Below are positions 31,152 through 42,385 of a DNA stretch of 64,000 nt, piece after piece. Under the pieces are notes generated by a model. It saw only the letters and a program-made list of their open reading frames with translations. It searched no databases and was not told where the DNA came from. Position 1 is the first letter of the stretch, and each line of letters opens with the position of its first letter. A program made the translations under genes and the position numbers. Source of the DNA: Pleionea sediminis (lineage in GTDB: Bacteria; Pseudomonadota; Gammaproteobacteria; Enterobacterales; Kangiellaceae). Location: contig NZ_SUNB01000002.1 of the NCBI RefSeq assembly GCF_007570825.1, positions 853,036-917,035 on the forward strand. Direction: 5' to 3'.

Positions 31152-31472
31152 TTAAATATCAATTTGATCACCAGAAGACTTAAAGACACGAACTTTAGTG
31201 CCATCTTCTAATGATTTGATACCAACGCGATCAGCTTTGCCCGTAGAGGCATTAAAAATCGCAACATTTGAAATGTGAAGCGGAGCTTCCTTCTCAATAA
31301 TGCCACCTTCAACGCCAGCCTGAGGATTAGCTCGCTGATGTTTCTTAACCAAGTTTGCACCATCGACCACTACTTTTTCAGAGTCAATTAATACCTTGGT
31401 TACTTTGCCACGCTGACCTTTACTCTTTCCTGCAATGACAATTACTTCATCACCGGTTTTGATCTTACGCAT
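31152..31472 (-). CDS. rplX: 50S ribosomal protein L24
   Basis: Early 23S rRNA assembly initiator with a KOW motif ([20 protein letters not shown]) near the N-terminus; 106 residues. It is the second gene of the spc operon, 13 bp after rplN. Confidence 0.98.
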   Translation of the reverse strand: MRKIKTGDEVIVIAGKSKGQRGKVTKVLIDSEKVVVDGANLVKKHQRANPQAGVEGGIIEKEAPLHISNVAIFNASTGKADRVGIKSLEDGTKVRVFKSSGDQIDI

Positions 31473-31485
31473 GCCCCAAGTCTCC

Positions 31486-31854
31486 TTATAGCACTTCAGG
31501 AGCCAGTGATACTATTTTCATGAACTTGTCGCCTCGTAATTCACGAGTGACAGGTCCAAAAATACGTGTACCAATCGGCTGCAGGTTATTGTTAAGAAGG
31601 ACCGCTGCGTTTCCATCAAAGCGAATAATGGAACCGTCAGGTCGGCGAACACCTTTGCGAGTGCGAACTACAACTGCATTTACGATGTCACCTTTCTTAA
31701 CTTTTCCGCGTGGAATCGCTTCTTTCACGCTCACCTTAATGACGTCACCAATATTAGCATAACGTCGGTGCGATCCTCCCAAGACCTTTATACACATTAC
31801 TTGACGAGCGCCACTATTATCAGCCACATCAAGCATAGATTGCATCTGGATCAT
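31486..31854 (-). CDS. rplN: 50S ribosomal protein L14
   Basis: Intersubunit-bridge protein of 122 residues ([20 protein letters not shown]), the first gene of the spc operon. The 99-bp gap from rpsQ holds a candidate promoter, matching the E. coli arrangement. Confidence 0.98.
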   Translation of the reverse strand: MIQMQSMLDVADNSGARQVMCIKVLGGSHRRYANIGDVIKVSVKEAIPRGKVKKGDIVNAVVVRTRKGVRRPDGSIIRFDGNAAVLLNNNLQPIGTRIFGPVTRELRGDKFMKIVSLAPEVL

Positions 31855-31900
31855 CGGTTATCTCCGCATTCAACCCGACAGTCCGGCAAAGGGACGCGGG

Positions 31901-31929
31901 AGTATACATTAAAATATTCATTAAGTCAC
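31901..31929 (-). promoter_or_regulatory. Candidate spc operon promoter
   Basis: GTGACT (31929-31924) and TATACT (31906-31901) lie 17 bp apart between rpsQ and rplN, with the GC-rich stretch CCCGCGTCCC directly after the -10 box. The -35 is weak. A 7-bp hairpin (TCACGGG/CCTGTGA with one wobble) sits just upstream and may mark the end of the S10 operon messages. Confidence 0.5.
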
Positions 31930-31953
31930 AGGAATTGCCCGTGACCAGTTTAA

Positions 31954-32214
31954 TTAGTTTGCTTTTTCGACAATCTCAACGAGCTGCCAAGTCTTTGACT
32001 TTGAAAGAGGTCGACTTTCGATAACCCTTACTCTGTCTCCAGACTTACACTCATTGTTCTCGTCATGAGCATGTACTTTAGTTGAGCGCTTTATGAACTT
32101 TCCATATAGAGGATGCTTTACATAGCGCTCGATTAGTACAGTGATGGTCTTATCCATCTTGTCACTCACTACTTTACCAGTAAGAGTGCGCTTTACAGTT
32201 GCTTGCTCGCTCAT
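31954..32214 (-). CDS. rpsQ: 30S ribosomal protein S17
   Basis: Primary 16S-binding OB-fold protein of 86 residues ([18 protein letters not shown]). Its ATG overlaps the rpmC stop by one base (TAATG). It is the last gene of the S10 operon. Confidence 0.98.
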   Translation of the reverse strand: MSEQATVKRTLTGKVVSDKMDKTITVLIERYVKHPLYGKFIKRSTKVHAHDENNECKSGDRVRVIESRPLSKSKTWQLVEIVEKAN

Positions 32215-32405
32215 TACGAATCTGCCTTCTGGTTAAGTACAGTCTTGATACGCGCAATATTGCGACGCACTTGCTTCAGTTGATGAGTCTGACCCAACTG
32301 CCCAGTTGCATGCTGCATCCGCAAGTTAAATTGCTCTTTTGAAAGAGCAACCAACTCAGTATTTAACTCATCAACGCTTTTTTCACGTAAATCTTTTGCG
32401 TTCAT
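32214..32405 (-). CDS. rpmC: 50S ribosomal protein L29
   Basis: Two-helix protein at the exit tunnel, close to the trigger factor site. I use the ATG at 32405, which overlaps the rplP stop by one base (TGATG) and gives 63 residues as in E. coli; the GTG one codon earlier is less likely. Confidence 0.97.
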   Translation of the reverse strand: MNAKDLREKSVDELNTELVALSKEQFNLRMQHATGQLGQTHQLKQVRRNIARIKTVLNQKADS

Positions 32406-32818
32406 CACATTACCGTCCGAGTTACAAATGTGGTTCTCACTGGCAACTTAGCAGCCGCTAACTCGAATGCTTCTCGTGCCAACTCTTCAGATACGCCTTC
32501 AACCTCGTATAAAACACGTCCGGGTTGAATTTGTGCTACCCAATATTCCACACTACCTTTACCTTTACCCATCCGAACCTCTAAGGGCTTTTGAGTAATT
32601 GGTTTGTCTGGAAATACTCTAATATAAACCTTACCAGCACGTTTCATATGACGAGTCATTGCTCGACGTGCTGCTTCGATCTGACGTGAAGTTAGTCGAC
32701 CGCGAGTTGTAGCTTTTAACCCAAACTCACCAAAACTAACTTTACCGCCCGCAATCGCAACACCGCGGTTACGACCTTTTTGAACTTTTCTAAATTTCGT
32801 TCTTTTTGGTAATAACAT
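32405..32818 (-). CDS. rplP: 50S ribosomal protein L16
   Basis: Contacts A-site tRNA near the peptidyl-transferase centre. The 137-residue protein has [19 protein letters not shown] and the family loop [16 protein letters not shown], where an Arg is hydroxylated by RoxA in E. coli. It is coupled by a one-base overlap to rpmC. Confidence 0.98.
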   Translation of the reverse strand: MLLPKRTKFRKVQKGRNRGVAIAGGKVSFGEFGLKATTRGRLTSRQIEAARRAMTRHMKRAGKVYIRVFPDKPITQKPLEVRMGKGKGSVEYWVAQIQPGRVLYEVEGVSEELAREAFELAAAKLPVRTTFVTRTVM

Positions 32819-32829
32819 GGTCGCTTCCC

Positions 32830-33531
32830 CTACTTCTTCTTAGCTCGGGGGCCTTTCTTTTTAGGTGCGGGTTTATCAGCTTCTTCTTGCTGATGCTCTT
32901 CTCCACCTAAAATTTCGCCCTTAAAAATCCAAACTTTTACACCAATTACACCGTAAGTTGTATTGGCTTCAGATGTTGCATAATCAATATCAGCACGTAG
33001 AGTATGCAATGGTACACGACCTTCTCGATACCACTCAGTACGAGCGATCTCAGCACCACCTAATCGACCTGATACTTGTATTTTGATACCACCAGCACCT
33101 AAACGCATCGCATTTTGCACAGCTCGCTTCATTGCTCGACGAAACATAACTCGACGTTCAAGTTGTTGCGCTACGCTATCAGCTACCAGTTGACCGTCTA
33201 ACTCAGGCTTTCTCACTTGTTCAATATTGACTTGAGTAGGTAGCCCGGTGAAATCAGATAACTTCTTACGAAGCTTCTCAATATCTTCACCTTTCTTACC
33301 AATAACGATACCTGGTCGTGCAGTGTGAATAGTTACACGTAATGCTTTAGCAGGTCGCTCAATTTCTACTCTAGATACTGATGCTTGAGATAACTCTTTG
33401 CTCAACCAGTTTCGAATCTCAATATCGCTCTCTAGGTTATCGGCGTAATCGCCTCTTTCAGCATACCAAGTAGCATTGTGCTGTTTCACAATTCCTAAAC
33501 GGATACCGGTTGGATGTACTTTCTGACCCAT
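32830..33531 (-). CDS. rpsC: 30S ribosomal protein S3
   Basis: mRNA-entry-channel protein with helicase function. The 233-residue protein has [16 protein letters not shown], a KH domain ([20 protein letters not shown]) and a C-terminal domain ending in a Lys-rich tail. It lies 11-12 bp from both rplV and rplP. Confidence 0.98.
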   Translation of the reverse strand: MGQKVHPTGIRLGIVKQHNATWYAERGDYADNLESDIEIRNWLSKELSQASVSRVEIERPAKALRVTIHTARPGIVIGKKGEDIEKLRKKLSDFTGLPTQVNIEQVRKPELDGQLVADSVAQQLERRVMFRRAMKRAVQNAMRLGAGGIKIQVSGRLGGAEIARTEWYREGRVPLHTLRADIDYATSEANTTYGVIGVKVWIFKGEILGGEEHQQEEADKPAPKKKGPRAKKK

Positions 33532-33541
33532 TACCTATCTC

Positions 33542-33874
33542 CTACTTTTCCGCGACTTTAACGGTGATGTGGCATGAACGCTTAAATATGCGGTCAGCTC
33601 TACCTTTTGCACGAGGTTTTATTCGCTTAAGTGTTGGGCCTTCGTCAACAAACACAGTTGACACTGTCAACTCGTCAATATCAGCTCCGTCATTGTGCTC
33701 AGCATTAGCTATAGCTGACTCCAGAACTTTACGCATTAAATCAGCTGCTTTTTTAGGGCTGAACTGCAACAACTGTAAAGCTCTTTCTACCGGCAAGCCG
33801 CGAATTTGATCTGCAACCAATCGCGCTTTTTGTGCGGAGATACGAGCATGTCTTAAAACAGCTTGAGTTTCCAT
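33542..33874 (-). CDS. rplV: 50S ribosomal protein L22
   Basis: Exit-tunnel protein of 110 residues. The beta-hairpin that lines the tunnel ([20 protein letters not shown]) is normal in length, with none of the deletions linked to macrolide resistance. It follows rpsS by 12 bp. Confidence 0.98.
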   Translation of the reverse strand: METQAVLRHARISAQKARLVADQIRGLPVERALQLLQFSPKKAADLMRKVLESAIANAEHNDGADIDELTVSTVFVDEGPTLKRIKPRAKGRADRIFKRSCHITVKVAEK

Positions 33875-33886
33875 GTTGACCTCCGC

Positions 33887-34162
33887 TTATCGCTTAGATG
33901 ACTTATCTGCAACATGTCCTTTATAGGTACGAGTTGGGGCAAATTCGCCCAACTTATGACCTACCATATCTTCAGTAACAAAGACAGGAACATGTTGTCG
34001 ACCATTATGAACAGCTATGGTTAATCCAACCATTTCAGGAGATACCATAGACCGACGAGACCAAGTCTTAATTGGTTTTTTGCTATTTGCTTCGAGAGCC
34101 GCTTCGACCTTCTTCATTAAATGAAGGTCGATAAATGGGCCTTTCTTTAGTGAACGTGGCAC
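33887..34162 (-). CDS. rpsS: 30S ribosomal protein S19
   Basis: Head protein of the small subunit paired with S13; 91 residues beginning [20 protein letters not shown]. It follows rplB by 14 bp. Confidence 0.98.
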   Translation of the reverse strand: MPRSLKKGPFIDLHLMKKVEAALEANSKKPIKTWSRRSMVSPEMVGLTIAVHNGRQHVPVFVTEDMVGHKLGEFAPTRTYKGHVADKSSKR

Positions 34163-34176
34163 AGTTCTACCCTCTG

Positions 34177-35004
34177 TTATTTCTTATTACGACGACGGAC
34201 AATAAGTCTGTCGGTACGTTTGTTACTACGAGTCTTCTTGCCCTTAGTTGGCGTACCCCATGGAGAAACGGGATGACGGCCACCTGAGGTACGTCCCTCA
34301 CCACCACCGTGTGGATGGTCGACTGGGTTCATAGCAACGCCTCGAACAGTAGGACGAACTCCACGCCATCGCGATGCACCGGCTTTACCCAGTGAGCGCA
34401 GCATATGTTCGGCGTTACCAACTTCACCGATAGTTGCTCGACATTCAGATAACACGCGACGAGTTTCTCCTGAACGTAACCGTAAAGTTACATACGAAGT
34501 TCCTCTAGCAATGATTTGAGCATAAGTTCCTGCGCTACGAGCAATTTGAGCACCTTTTCCAGGCTTCATCTCGATACAGTGAACAACAGTACCCACTGGA
34601 ATGTTTCGCATCGGTAAAGTGTTACCTGCTTTAATCGGCGCATGGTCACCAGACATAATCTGATCACCAGCACGCAGGTCTTTTGGAGCAATGATATATT
34701 TGCGCTCACCATCTTTATATAAAACGAGGGCAATATTAGCACTGCGATTAGGATCATACTCTAAGCGCTCAACAACGCCTGGAATATTATCTTTATTTCT
34801 TTTGAAATCAACTAAACGATAATGCTGTCGATGACCGCCGCCGATATGACGAACGGTAATACGACCGTTGTTGTTTCTTCCGCCTTTCTTACTCTTCTTA
34901 TCCAAAAGAGCAGCGTGTGGCTTACCTTTATGTAAATCAGGGTTAACCACTTTAACGACAAAGCGACGCCCTGCAGAAGTTGGTTTAGCTTTTTCTATAG
35001 CCAT
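34177..35004 (-). CDS. rplB: 50S ribosomal protein L2
   Basis: Essential for subunit joining and peptidyl transfer. The 275-residue protein has the conserved C-terminal region [17 protein letters not shown] with the functionally important His. It lies 18 bp after rplW in the S10 operon. Confidence 0.99.
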   Translation of the reverse strand: MAIEKAKPTSAGRRFVVKVVNPDLHKGKPHAALLDKKSKKGGRNNNGRITVRHIGGGHRQHYRLVDFKRNKDNIPGVVERLEYDPNRSANIALVLYKDGERKYIIAPKDLRAGDQIMSGDHAPIKAGNTLPMRNIPVGTVVHCIEMKPGKGAQIARSAGTYAQIIARGTSYVTLRLRSGETRRVLSECRATIGEVGNAEHMLRSLGKAGASRWRGVRPTVRGVAMNPVDHPHGGGEGRTSGGRHPVSPWGTPTKGKKTRSNKRTDRLIVRRRNKK

Positions 35005-35022
35005 TGTTTCTCACCTCTTCGC

Positions 35023-35316
35023 TTACTCGGCGCCTACAAAGTCGATGTCCTGACCTTCTTTCAGTGACACGTAGGCTTTTTTCCAATTCTTACGACGACC
35101 AGTCATTGCTCCAACACGTTTAGTCTTACCTTTAACATTTAGAGTTTTAACTGATTCGACCTCTACTTCGAACATAGCTTCAACAGCTTTTTTTATTTCA
35201 AGCTTGTTCGCATCTTTCGCTACCTTAAAAACGAACTGACCGTTTTCTGCATTGATCGTCGCTTTTTCAGAAATGTGAGGTGCTAAAAGCACTTTCGCTA
35301 ATCGTTCTTGATTCAT
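35023..35316 (-). CDS. rplW: 50S ribosomal protein L23
   Basis: Docking site for trigger factor and SRP at the tunnel exit. The 97-residue protein has [12 protein letters not shown] at the start and a conserved FxxE-type surface segment. It overlaps the rplD stop by 4 bp. Confidence 0.98.
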   Translation of the reverse strand: MNQERLAKVLLAPHISEKATINAENGQFVFKVAKDANKLEIKKAVEAMFEVEVESVKTLNVKGKTKRVGAMTGRRKNWKKAYVSLKEGQDIDFVGAE

Positions 35317-35930
35317 CCCAGCATCTCCTCAAATTTCTTAACTGCCGCAACAGTCATAAGCACCTTGTCAAAAGCGATCAGACTAACGGGATCTACACCT
35401 TGAGGATCACGAACATCAACTTTGTGTAAGTTTCGTGATGCTAAGTGAAGATTCTCGTCGACGTTATCAGTAACAATTAAGACGTCTTTTAATTCGAACT
35501 CTTTTAACTTACCAACTAATTCTTTGGTTTTTGGAGCAGAAACTGCAAAATCCTCAACAACAATCAAACGTTCCTGACGAACCAACTCAGACAAAATTGC
35601 CTGCATTGCGCCACGATACATTTTCTTATTAACTTTTTGCGAATAGTCCTGTGGTTTGGCTGCAAAAGTTACACCACCCGCACGCCAGATTGGACTACGG
35701 ATTGTACCAGCACGCGCTCGGCCAGTACCTTTTTGACGCCATGGTTTCTTTCCACCGCCACTTACTTCACTACGAGTTTTCTGCGCACGAGTTCCAGCTC
35801 GACTTGCTGACATATATGCAACAACAACTTGATGAACAAGGGCTTCATTAAACTCACGGCCGAAAGCAGTTTCCGAAACTTGTAGGGCTCCGCTAGCGTT
35901 ATTCCCGGGAACAGATAAATTAATTTCCAT
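35313..35930 (-). CDS. rplD: 50S ribosomal protein L4
   Basis: Exit-tunnel protein of 205 residues and, in E. coli, the repressor and attenuator of its own S10 operon. The tunnel loop ([19 protein letters not shown]) is normal. The S10 leader upstream of rpsJ is the expected target of feedback control. Confidence 0.98.
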   Translation of the reverse strand: MEINLSVPGNNASGALQVSETAFGREFNEALVHQVVVAYMSASRAGTRAQKTRSEVSGGGKKPWRQKGTGRARAGTIRSPIWRAGGVTFAAKPQDYSQKVNKKMYRGAMQAILSELVRQERLIVVEDFAVSAPKTKELVGKLKEFELKDVLIVTDNVDENLHLASRNLHKVDVRDPQGVDPVSLIAFDKVLMTVAAVKKFEEMLG

Positions 35931-35941
35931 TCGTCTTCCCC

Positions 35942-36577
35942 TTAGCCTAACTTAACTGCAGGACGAACTATTACGTCCCCGCCAGTGGCACCAGGTACGG
36001 CACCTTTGATTAAAATAATGTTGCGCTCAGCATCTACTCGAACAACTTCTAGTGTTTGTGTAGTAACTCTCTCAGCACCCATGTGTCCTGACATTTTTTT
36101 GCCTTTAAAAACACGGCCTGGAGATTGGTTTTGACCAATAGATCCAGGTACACGGTGAGAAATTGAGTTACCGTGAGTCGCATCTTGGCCTCGAAAGTTC
36201 CATCGCTTGATGGTACCTGCGTAGCCTTTACCTTTAGACGTTCCGGTGACATCTACTTTCTGTCCAGCTTCGAAGATATCTAACTTAACTTCTCCGCCGA
36301 GTTCAAAACCCTCGATTGAGTCTACGCGAAACTCCCAAAGCCCACGCCCAGCTTCAACACCGGCCTTCTTAAAGTGGCCAGCAGATGCTTTACTTACTCG
36401 AGATGCTTTTTTACTACCCGTAGTCACCTGAACGGCTGAGTATCCGTCAGTTTCTTGTGTTTTAACCTGAGTAATGCGATTGGCATCAACTTCAATCACA
36501 GTTACAGGAATGGATACACCATCTTCTGTAAATACTCGGGTCATTCCGCATTTGCGGCCTACGATTCCGATTGTCAT
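35942..36577 (-). CDS. rplC: 50S ribosomal protein L3
   Basis: Starts 23S rRNA assembly and reaches toward the peptidyl-transferase centre. The 211-residue protein has [18 protein letters not shown], including the Gln that PrmB methylates in E. coli (Gln150). It follows rpsJ by 96 bp. Confidence 0.98.
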   Translation of the reverse strand: MTIGIVGRKCGMTRVFTEDGVSIPVTVIEVDANRITQVKTQETDGYSAVQVTTGSKKASRVSKASAGHFKKAGVEAGRGLWEFRVDSIEGFELGGEVKLDIFEAGQKVDVTGTSKGKGYAGTIKRWNFRGQDATHGNSISHRVPGSIGQNQSPGRVFKGKKMSGHMGAERVTTQTLEVVRVDAERNIILIKGAVPGATGGDVIVRPAVKLG

Positions 36578-36673
36578 GTTACGGCCCTCTAAATGATGTT
36601 GGCACTTCCAACATCTCTAGTCATGATTCTTTCAGTTATAACTATTTAAAAGTCAGTTATATCCGGCTTTCAG

Positions 36674-37174
<501 letters not shown>

Positions 37175-37180
37175 TGCGCA

Positions 37181-37209
37181 ATTATATGTAAACAGAATCC
37201 ACATGGCAA
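37181..37209 (-). promoter_or_regulatory. S10 operon promoter
   Basis: TTGCCA (37209-37204) and the perfect -10 TATAAT (37186-37181) are 17 bp apart, followed by TGCGCACCC. The AT-rich DNA upstream (37210-37390) could act as UP-element sequence and is shared with the divergent fusA2 promoter. Confidence 0.85.
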
Positions 37210-37395
37210 TAGCCAAATGGATTTATTTTAGTCAATAGCCAACAGCGAATTTGGTAACCTTCATTTTATTATGTTTTTAAAGGTTTATATCTAGTTATTA
37301 AATTACCCTCTATTAATTAGCTCATCTCTTTTTACTAGAAAACACTTACAGCAAAACAGAGTTGAAACTCCCTTCATATTCAAATATTTTCAGTT
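37210..37395. other. AT-rich divergent intergenic region between rpsJ and fusA2
   Basis: No gene is seen here. The stretch is strongly AT-rich and separates the S10 promoter (minus) from the fusA2 promoter (plus). Together with both leaders the gene-free span is about 540 bp. Confidence 0.6.
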
Positions 37396-37425
37396 TTGAC
37401 CGAAATTTATTCAATAAGCTATAAC
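37396..37425 (+). promoter_or_regulatory. Candidate fusA2 promoter
   Basis: TTGACC (37396-37401) and TATAAC (37420-37425) are 18 bp apart. A second, perfect -10 box TATAAT lies at 37445-37450, followed by GCGCGCC, but its -35 is poor. Either could drive fusA2. Confidence 0.5.
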
Positions 37426-37522
37426 TCTTCACTGTTATCTAGTGTATAATGCGCGCCTTTCGCGTTTAGCGCCCAAATAAACCAATAATTTTTAATTAAT
37501 TGCAACGACATAGAGTAGAAAC

Positions 37523-39607
37523 ATGGCTGATTTATCTCACTACAGAAACATAGGCATTTTCGCTCACGTGGACGCAGGTAAAACTACCACGACAGAGCGT
37601 ATTTTGAAGCTTACCGGAAAAATCCATAAAACCGGCGAAGTTCACGACGGCGAATCAACAACAGACTTTATGGAGCAGGAAGCAGAGCGTGGTATTACCA
37701 TTCAATCAGCTGCAACTACTTGTTTCTGGAAAGATCATCGCTTGAATATCATTGATACTCCCGGACACGTGGACTTCACAGTCGAAGTTTACCGTTCTTT
37801 GAAAGTACTTGATGGTGGTGTTGGCGTATTTTGTGGTTCTGGCGGTGTTGAACCGCAATCAGAAACAAACTGGCGATATGCTAACGAGTCAGAAGTCGCT
37901 CGAATCATATTTGTGAATAAGTTAGACCGAATGGGCGCTGACTTTTATCGAGTAGTAAAGCAAGTTAAAGATGTTCTAGGCGCTACCCCATTAGTAATGA
38001 CTTTACCGATTGGTATCGAAGATGACTTCGTAGGTGTTGTCGATCTTTTAGAGCAAAAGGCTTACGTTTGGGACGATTCAGGTCTACCTGAAAATTACGA
38101 AGTTAAAGATATTCCGGCAGATATGGTTGACAAGGCAGCAGAATATCGCGAAATGCTAATCGAAACTGCAGTTGAGCAAGATGATGAGCTCATGGAAAAA
38201 TACCTTGAAGGTGAAGAACCATCTATCGATGACATCAAACGCTGTATTCGTAAGGGAACACGTGATCTTGCATTCTTCCCTACATTTTGTGGTTCTGCTT
38301 TCAAGAACAAAGGTGTCCAGAACGTGTTAGATGCAGTTGTTGATTATCTTCCTTCTCCTACGGAAGTTGATCCTCAACCTCTTACTGACGAAGAGGGTAA
38401 CGAAACCGGCGAGCACGCAATTGTCTCAGCTGATGAACCATTAAGAGCCCTAGCATTCAAAATTATGGATGACCGGTTTGGCGCACTGACCTTTATACGT
38501 ATTTACTCAGGTAAAATGACAAAAGGTATGACCGTGTTAAATTCATTCACGGGTAAAACAGAACGTATTGGCCGTATGGTTGAAATGCATGCCGACGAAC
38601 GTACAGAATTAGAAAGCGCTCAAGCAGGCGACATTCTCGCAGTTATTGGCATGAAAAACGTTCAAACTGGACATACATTATGTGATCCAAACCATCCATG
38701 TACGCTTGAGCCAATGGTATTCCCTGAGCCAGTAATCTCTATCGCTGTAGCACCTCGTGACAAAGGCGCTTCTGAAAAAATGGGTATCGCTATTGGCAAA
38801 ATGGTTGCTGAAGACCCATCATTTCAGGTTGAAACGGACCAAGATTCAGGTGAAACCATTCTGAAAGGAATGGGTGAGCTACACTTAGATATTAAAGTCG
38901 ATATCCTTAAGCGTACTTATGGTGTTGAGCTTGATGTAGGAAAACCTCAGGTAGCTTACAGAGAAACCATCACCCAACGCGTCGAAGATAGCTACACACA
39001 TAAGAAACAATCTGGTGGTTCAGGCCAATTTGGTAAGATCGATTATGTTATCGAACCAAATGAACAAGGCGCTGGATTCGAGTTTGAGTCAACCGTTGTT
39101 GGTGGAAATGTACCTAAAGAATTCTTCCCTGCGATTGAAAAAGGCTTCAAGGGTATGATGGGAGAAGGCGTTCTAGCTGGTTACCCAGTACTCGATGTTA
39201 AAGTTACATTGGTTGATGGTGCATACCACGCTGTTGACTCGTCAGCAGTTGCATTCGAGATTGCAGCCAAAGGCGCATTCCGCCAATCAATTCCGAAGGC
39301 AGGAGCACAGCTTCTTGAACCCATTATGAAAGTGGATGTGTTCACACCAGAAGATCACGTTGGTGATGTCATTGGTGATTTGAACCGTCGTCGCGGTATG
39401 ATTGCAGGCCAAGAAGCGGGCCCAACTGGCGTTCGAATTAAAGGTGAAGTCCCGCTATCTGAAATGTTCGGATACATTGGTCACCTACGTACAATGACAT
39501 CTGGTCGAGGGCAGTTCTCTATGGAGTTCGAAAAATACTCACCATGTCCAGCAAACGTTGCTGAGCAAGTTATTGCTGAAGCAAAAGAGCGCAACGAGAA
39601 AAAATAA
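37523..39607 (+). CDS. fusA2: Elongation factor G paralogue (EF-G2)
   Basis: A 694-residue translational GTPase with all five G motifs: [33 protein letters not shown] and GSAFK. Domains II-V of EF-G follow (about 290-690), ending near [19 protein letters not shown]. It is clearly different from the 697-residue fusA product in this window: the switch I and domain IV loops differ and it lacks the fusA N-terminus [11 protein letters not shown]. Similar second EF-G proteins occur in Vibrio, Pseudomonas and other gammas; their roles (recycling, stress or back-up translocation) are not settled. It has its own promoter and a strong terminator, so it is a single-gene unit inserted between S10 and str. 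Confidence 0.93.
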   Translation: MADLSHYRNIGIFAHVDAGKTTTTERILKLTGKIHKTGEVHDGESTTDFMEQEAERGITIQSAATTCFWKDHRLNIIDTPGHVDFTVEVYRSLKVLDGGVGVFCGSGGVEPQSETNWRYANESEVARIIFVNKLDRMGADFYRVVKQVKDVLGATPLVMTLPIGIEDDFVGVVDLLEQKAYVWDDSGLPENYEVKDIPADMVDKAAEYREMLIETAVEQDDELMEKYLEGEEPSIDDIKRCIRKGTRDLAFFPTFCGSAFKNKGVQNVLDAVVDYLPSPTEVDPQPLTDEEGNETGEHAIVSADEPLRALAFKIMDDRFGALTFIRIYSGKMTKGMTVLNSFTGKTERIGRMVEMHADERTELESAQAGDILAVIGMKNVQTGHTLCDPNHPCTLEPMVFPEPVISIAVAPRDKGASEKMGIAIGKMVAEDPSFQVETDQDSGETILKGMGELHLDIKVDILKRTYGVELDVGKPQVAYRETITQRVEDSYTHKKQSGGSGQFGKIDYVIEPNEQGAGFEFESTVVGGNVPKEFFPAIEKGFKGMMGEGVLAGYPVLDVKVTLVDGAYHAVDSSAVAFEIAAKGAFRQSIPKAGAQLLEPIMKVDVFTPEDHVGDVIGDLNRRRGMIAGQEAGPTGVRIKGEVPLSEMFGYIGHLRTMTSGRGQFSMEFEKYSPCPANVAEQVIAEAKERNEKK

Positions 39608-39626
39608 TTTTCTGTAAGTTGTTTTA

Positions 39627-39663
39627 ATAACCCCGTCAGTGCAAACTGACGGGGTTATTTTTT
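39627..39663 (+). terminator. Intrinsic terminator of fusA2
   Basis: A perfect 14-bp stem (ATAACCCCGTCAGT and its complement) capped by a GCAA tetraloop is followed by six U, 19 bp after the fusA2 stop. It is the strongest terminator in the window. Confidence 0.95.
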
Positions 39664-39690
39664 GCCAAAAGAAAAGATTGACTCACTGTA

Positions 39691-40629
39691 ATGTTATCTA
39701 TCATTAACGCCATTACACCTCTGCTAATACTCATCGCCACAGGGTTTTTCCTTGGAAAATTTAATATTATTTCTAAACAAGGACTTTCAGGACTGTCTCG
39801 AGTTACATTTACGATTTTTATTCCCAGTTTACTTTTTTTGAGTATTTACCAAAGCGCCGACTTATCAGAACTGAGCCTCAAGTTGCTCGCAGCATTTTAT
39901 TTTCCAGTAACTCTGCTATTTTTTTTGAGCGATCGCATTTTTGACTATTTCTGGAAAGACCGAGCTTTAAAGTCCGAATTATTTTCATTAGCTTCAACAT
40001 TTTCAAACAATATATTAATTGGAATACCCGTTCTAGTTACTTTTTATGGTGATAGCGTTTTATTACCAGGCTTTTTCATCGTCTCCATTCATAGCTTGTT
40101 GTTATTCACTTATACAAGTCTTTGCACTTCCTTTCGAACCCCAGAAAACTCAAGTCTTTATCGCTCAATAACGGCAAGTATCTGGCTAACATCACGCAGT
40201 CCCATTGTGCTTAGTTTAATACTGGGCTTAATGCTGAAAAATGTATCTATCATTTTACCCCAATTCATAATCACACCTATCGAGTTATTAAAGGCAGCTG
40301 CACTACCCTCGGCACTTATAGTGCTCGGATGCACGCTATCAAAATATAAAATGACAGAGGCATTAACTCCAATTTTTACTGTCAGTCTTTTAAAATTGAT
40401 TATCCTTCCCCTATTGATAGGATTAAGTGCGCACTATCTCTTTAACCTAGAGAATAAATACCTAATCATCTTAGTGATTATGTCAGCCTCCCCCGTAGGT
40501 ATAAATGTCTTTATGTATGCAGCGAGCGATTCAGACAACTCACCAATTCTTGCTTCCACGATTTTAGTTTCGACTCTTTTGTCATTGATTACGATTCCAC
40601 TCTGGCTGTTGTTACTAGGCGTTGCCTGA
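39691..40629 (+). CDS. AEC (auxin efflux carrier) family transporter
   Basis: A 312-residue inner-membrane protein with about ten hydrophobic segments in two five-helix halves, starting LSIINAITPLLILIATGFFL. The family exports or imports organic acids and related anions in bacteria; the substrate here is unknown. It begins 28 bp after the fusA2 terminator. No regulator is beside it. Confidence 0.85.
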   Translation: MLSIINAITPLLILIATGFFLGKFNIISKQGLSGLSRVTFTIFIPSLLFLSIYQSADLSELSLKLLAAFYFPVTLLFFLSDRIFDYFWKDRALKSELFSLASTFSNNILIGIPVLVTFYGDSVLLPGFFIVSIHSLLLFTYTSLCTSFRTPENSSLYRSITASIWLTSRSPIVLSLILGLMLKNVSIILPQFIITPIELLKAAALPSALIVLGCTLSKYKMTEALTPIFTVSLLKLIILPLLIGLSAHYLFNLENKYLIILVIMSASPVGINVFMYAASDSDNSPILASTILVSTLLSLITIPLWLLLLGVA

Positions 40630-40667
40630 CAAATCAATATATTTTATTTAACTGAATTGCTTTAGAG

Positions 40668-40695
40668 TTGCGATGAATTTTCAATCAACTATAAT
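40668..40695 (+). promoter_or_regulatory. Candidate trhO promoter
   Basis: TTGCGA (40668-40673) and TATAAT (40690-40695) are 16 bp apart, 78 bp before trhO. A 6-bp hairpin CCGAAT/ATTCGG and a CAGGAG ribosome site follow. Confidence 0.6.
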
Positions 40696-40772
40696 ACGCT
40701 TCCGCTCATAAAGAGCATCGCCAAACCTACTCAAAAGCACCGAATTTACGATTCGGCAAGCAGGAGACTATT

Positions 40773-41765
40773 ATGACCAACAATCCTAAGTTTGTTGTCT
40801 GTGCGCTTTATAAGTTTGTAAAGCTTGAAGACTTTGAATCTATCCGTCAGCCATTATTCAAATTTATGATGGAAAATCATATCGTGGGCACTCTGTTGTT
40901 GGCTCACGAAGGTATCAACGGTACTGTTGCAGGTTCACGAAAGAACATCGACAGTTTAATCAAATGGCTGCAGCAGGACTCACGTTTAAATCCCCTTGAA
41001 TTTAAAGAATCTTATACCGACGAATCACCGTTTAAACGAACCAAAGTAAAGTTAAAGAAAGAAATTGTAACGATGGGCGTTGAAGACATTGATCCCAACA
41101 AAACAGTGGGTACTTATATCGATCCAAAAGATTGGAATGACTTGATCAGTGCTCCAGATGTTTTAGTAGTCGACACACGTAATGATTATGAAGTAGAAGT
41201 TGGAACATTCAAAAATGCAGTAAACCCTCATACCGAAACATTTCGCGAGTTTCCTAACTATGTTAAGCAGCATTTAGATCCCGGAAAACATAAAAAAGTT
41301 GCTATGTTTTGTACGGGTGGAATTCGGTGCGAGAAATCAACAGCCTATTTAAAGGAGCAAGGTTTTGAAGAGGTTTATCATTTAAGAGGCGGAATCCTTA
41401 AATATTTGGAAGAAGTTCCAAAAGACAAAACCTTATGGCAAGGAGACTGTTTTGTATTTGATGATAGAGTTACTGTAAATCATGATCTCGAAAGAGGAAG
41501 TTATGATCAATGCCACGCTTGTCGGCTTCCAATAACGACTCAAGATAAACAGAGCGAACTTTATGAGAAAGGAGTGAGTTGTCCCCATTGTTTTGATAAA
41601 ACAACTCCAGAACAAAAAGAACGGTACGCACAACGAGAGTTGCAAATACAACTAGCCAAAAAACGAGGTGAAAAACATATTGGTAATGAAGCATCCTCTA
41701 TTTTGGCGCACAGAAAAAAAATCAAACGCGACAAAATAGCAGCTCAGAGAAGCGAGCCAAAATAA
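40773..41765 (+). CDS. trhO: tRNA uridine(34) hydroxylase TrhO (YceA family)
   Basis: An oxygen-dependent enzyme that makes 5-hydroxyuridine at tRNA wobble position 34. The 330-residue protein has an N-terminal acylphosphatase-like domain (about 1-95) with [10 protein letters not shown], a rhodanese domain (about 125-220) with catalytic Cys180 ([10 protein letters not shown]), and a C-terminal Cys-rich part (CHACR ... CPHC) that may bind zinc. It fits the translation theme of the surrounding genes. Confidence 0.93.
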   Translation: MTNNPKFVVCALYKFVKLEDFESIRQPLFKFMMENHIVGTLLLAHEGINGTVAGSRKNIDSLIKWLQQDSRLNPLEFKESYTDESPFKRTKVKLKKEIVTMGVEDIDPNKTVGTYIDPKDWNDLISAPDVLVVDTRNDYEVEVGTFKNAVNPHTETFREFPNYVKQHLDPGKHKKVAMFCTGGIRCEKSTAYLKEQGFEEVYHLRGGILKYLEEVPKDKTLWQGDCFVFDDRVTVNHDLERGSYDQCHACRLPITTQDKQSELYEKGVSCPHCFDKTTPEQKERYAQRELQIQLAKKRGEKHIGNEASSILAHRKKIKRDKIAAQRSEPK

Positions 41766-41830
41766 ATCAATAATAGAGTTTCATTATTAAAGTAGTGATT
41801 TTCAAATTCGAATGAAACTCTAATATTCAC

Positions 41831-42238
41831 TCATGGTTTTAAAGCTGTCAACTCATCAGCTTGTTCCTTGGTTAGCTTATATATCGACTTTATTCGGCAT
41901 TTGCCAGCAATCGAGTCCGGAACAACAATTGAGTCAAATCCGGCATCGAGCGAAGAACCATCATTATCAATAACAATACGGTGAGCAAAAGGAAGGTCAT
42001 TACATGGTGTATTTAACGTAAGTAAATAAGGTTTGTTAAAACTGGTAGAAACGATCAAATATTCTCGATTTAAAGAATTCCAACCATGGAACCTAAATGC
42101 AGTAATTCGAGCCGATTTTTCTAATTTTTGTTCTTTAATATATTTTTTATAGATATCATCTGACTTAGTTTTTTTTACAGTTGAGCAACCAAGCAAAACA
42201 GACAATAGTAAAATTAAAACAACTCCAAAAGGCTTCAT
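41831..42238 (-). CDS. Small lipoprotein, probably DUF6491-like
   Basis: A 135-residue lipoprotein: MKPFGVVLILLLSVLLGCST gives a clear signal peptide with the lipobox LLGC. The start at 42238 has a perfect GGAGG seven bases upstream; a longer frame to 42265 is not supported. The mature part has two Cys (CNDLPFAHRI and GKCRIKSIY) that may form a disulfide, and resembles the DUF6491 family of unknown function. It converges with trhO, and upstream lies a striking palindrome that may control it. Confidence 0.65.
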   Translation of the reverse strand: MKPFGVVLILLLSVLLGCSTVKKTKSDDIYKKYIKEQKLEKSARITAFRFHGWNSLNREYLIVSTSFNKPYLLTLNTPCNDLPFAHRIVIDNDGSSLDAGFDSIVVPDSIAGKCRIKSIYKLTKEQADELTALKP

Positions 42239-42306
42239 CGATTTTCCTCCGCAACTTATAAACAAGTTTCAATACGTCAATGATAATAAACGAATTATTG
42301 GCAGAA

Positions 42307-42327
42307 ATGTTTACACATTGTAAACAT
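42307..42327. promoter_or_regulatory. Perfect palindrome, candidate operator
   Basis: ATGTTTACA-CAT-TGTAAACAT: 9-bp arms around a 3-base centre, 69-89 bp upstream of the lipoprotein start and downstream of tufA and its terminator. The symmetry and position suggest a repressor or activator site. The regulator is not identifiable; the half-sites face the opposite way to the TyrR box. Confidence 0.5.
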
Positions 42328-42341
42328 AAACTTGGAGCAAT

Positions 42342-42364
42342 AAAAAAAGGCGCCAACAGGCGCC
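42342..42364 (-). terminator. Intrinsic terminator of the str operon (after tufA)
   Basis: GGCGCC-AACA-GGCGCC stem-loop followed on the minus strand by seven U, 22 bp beyond the tufA stop. It closes transcription from the rpsL promoter. Confidence 0.92.
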
Positions 42365-42385
42365 CTTTCAATCTAAAATACCTAA

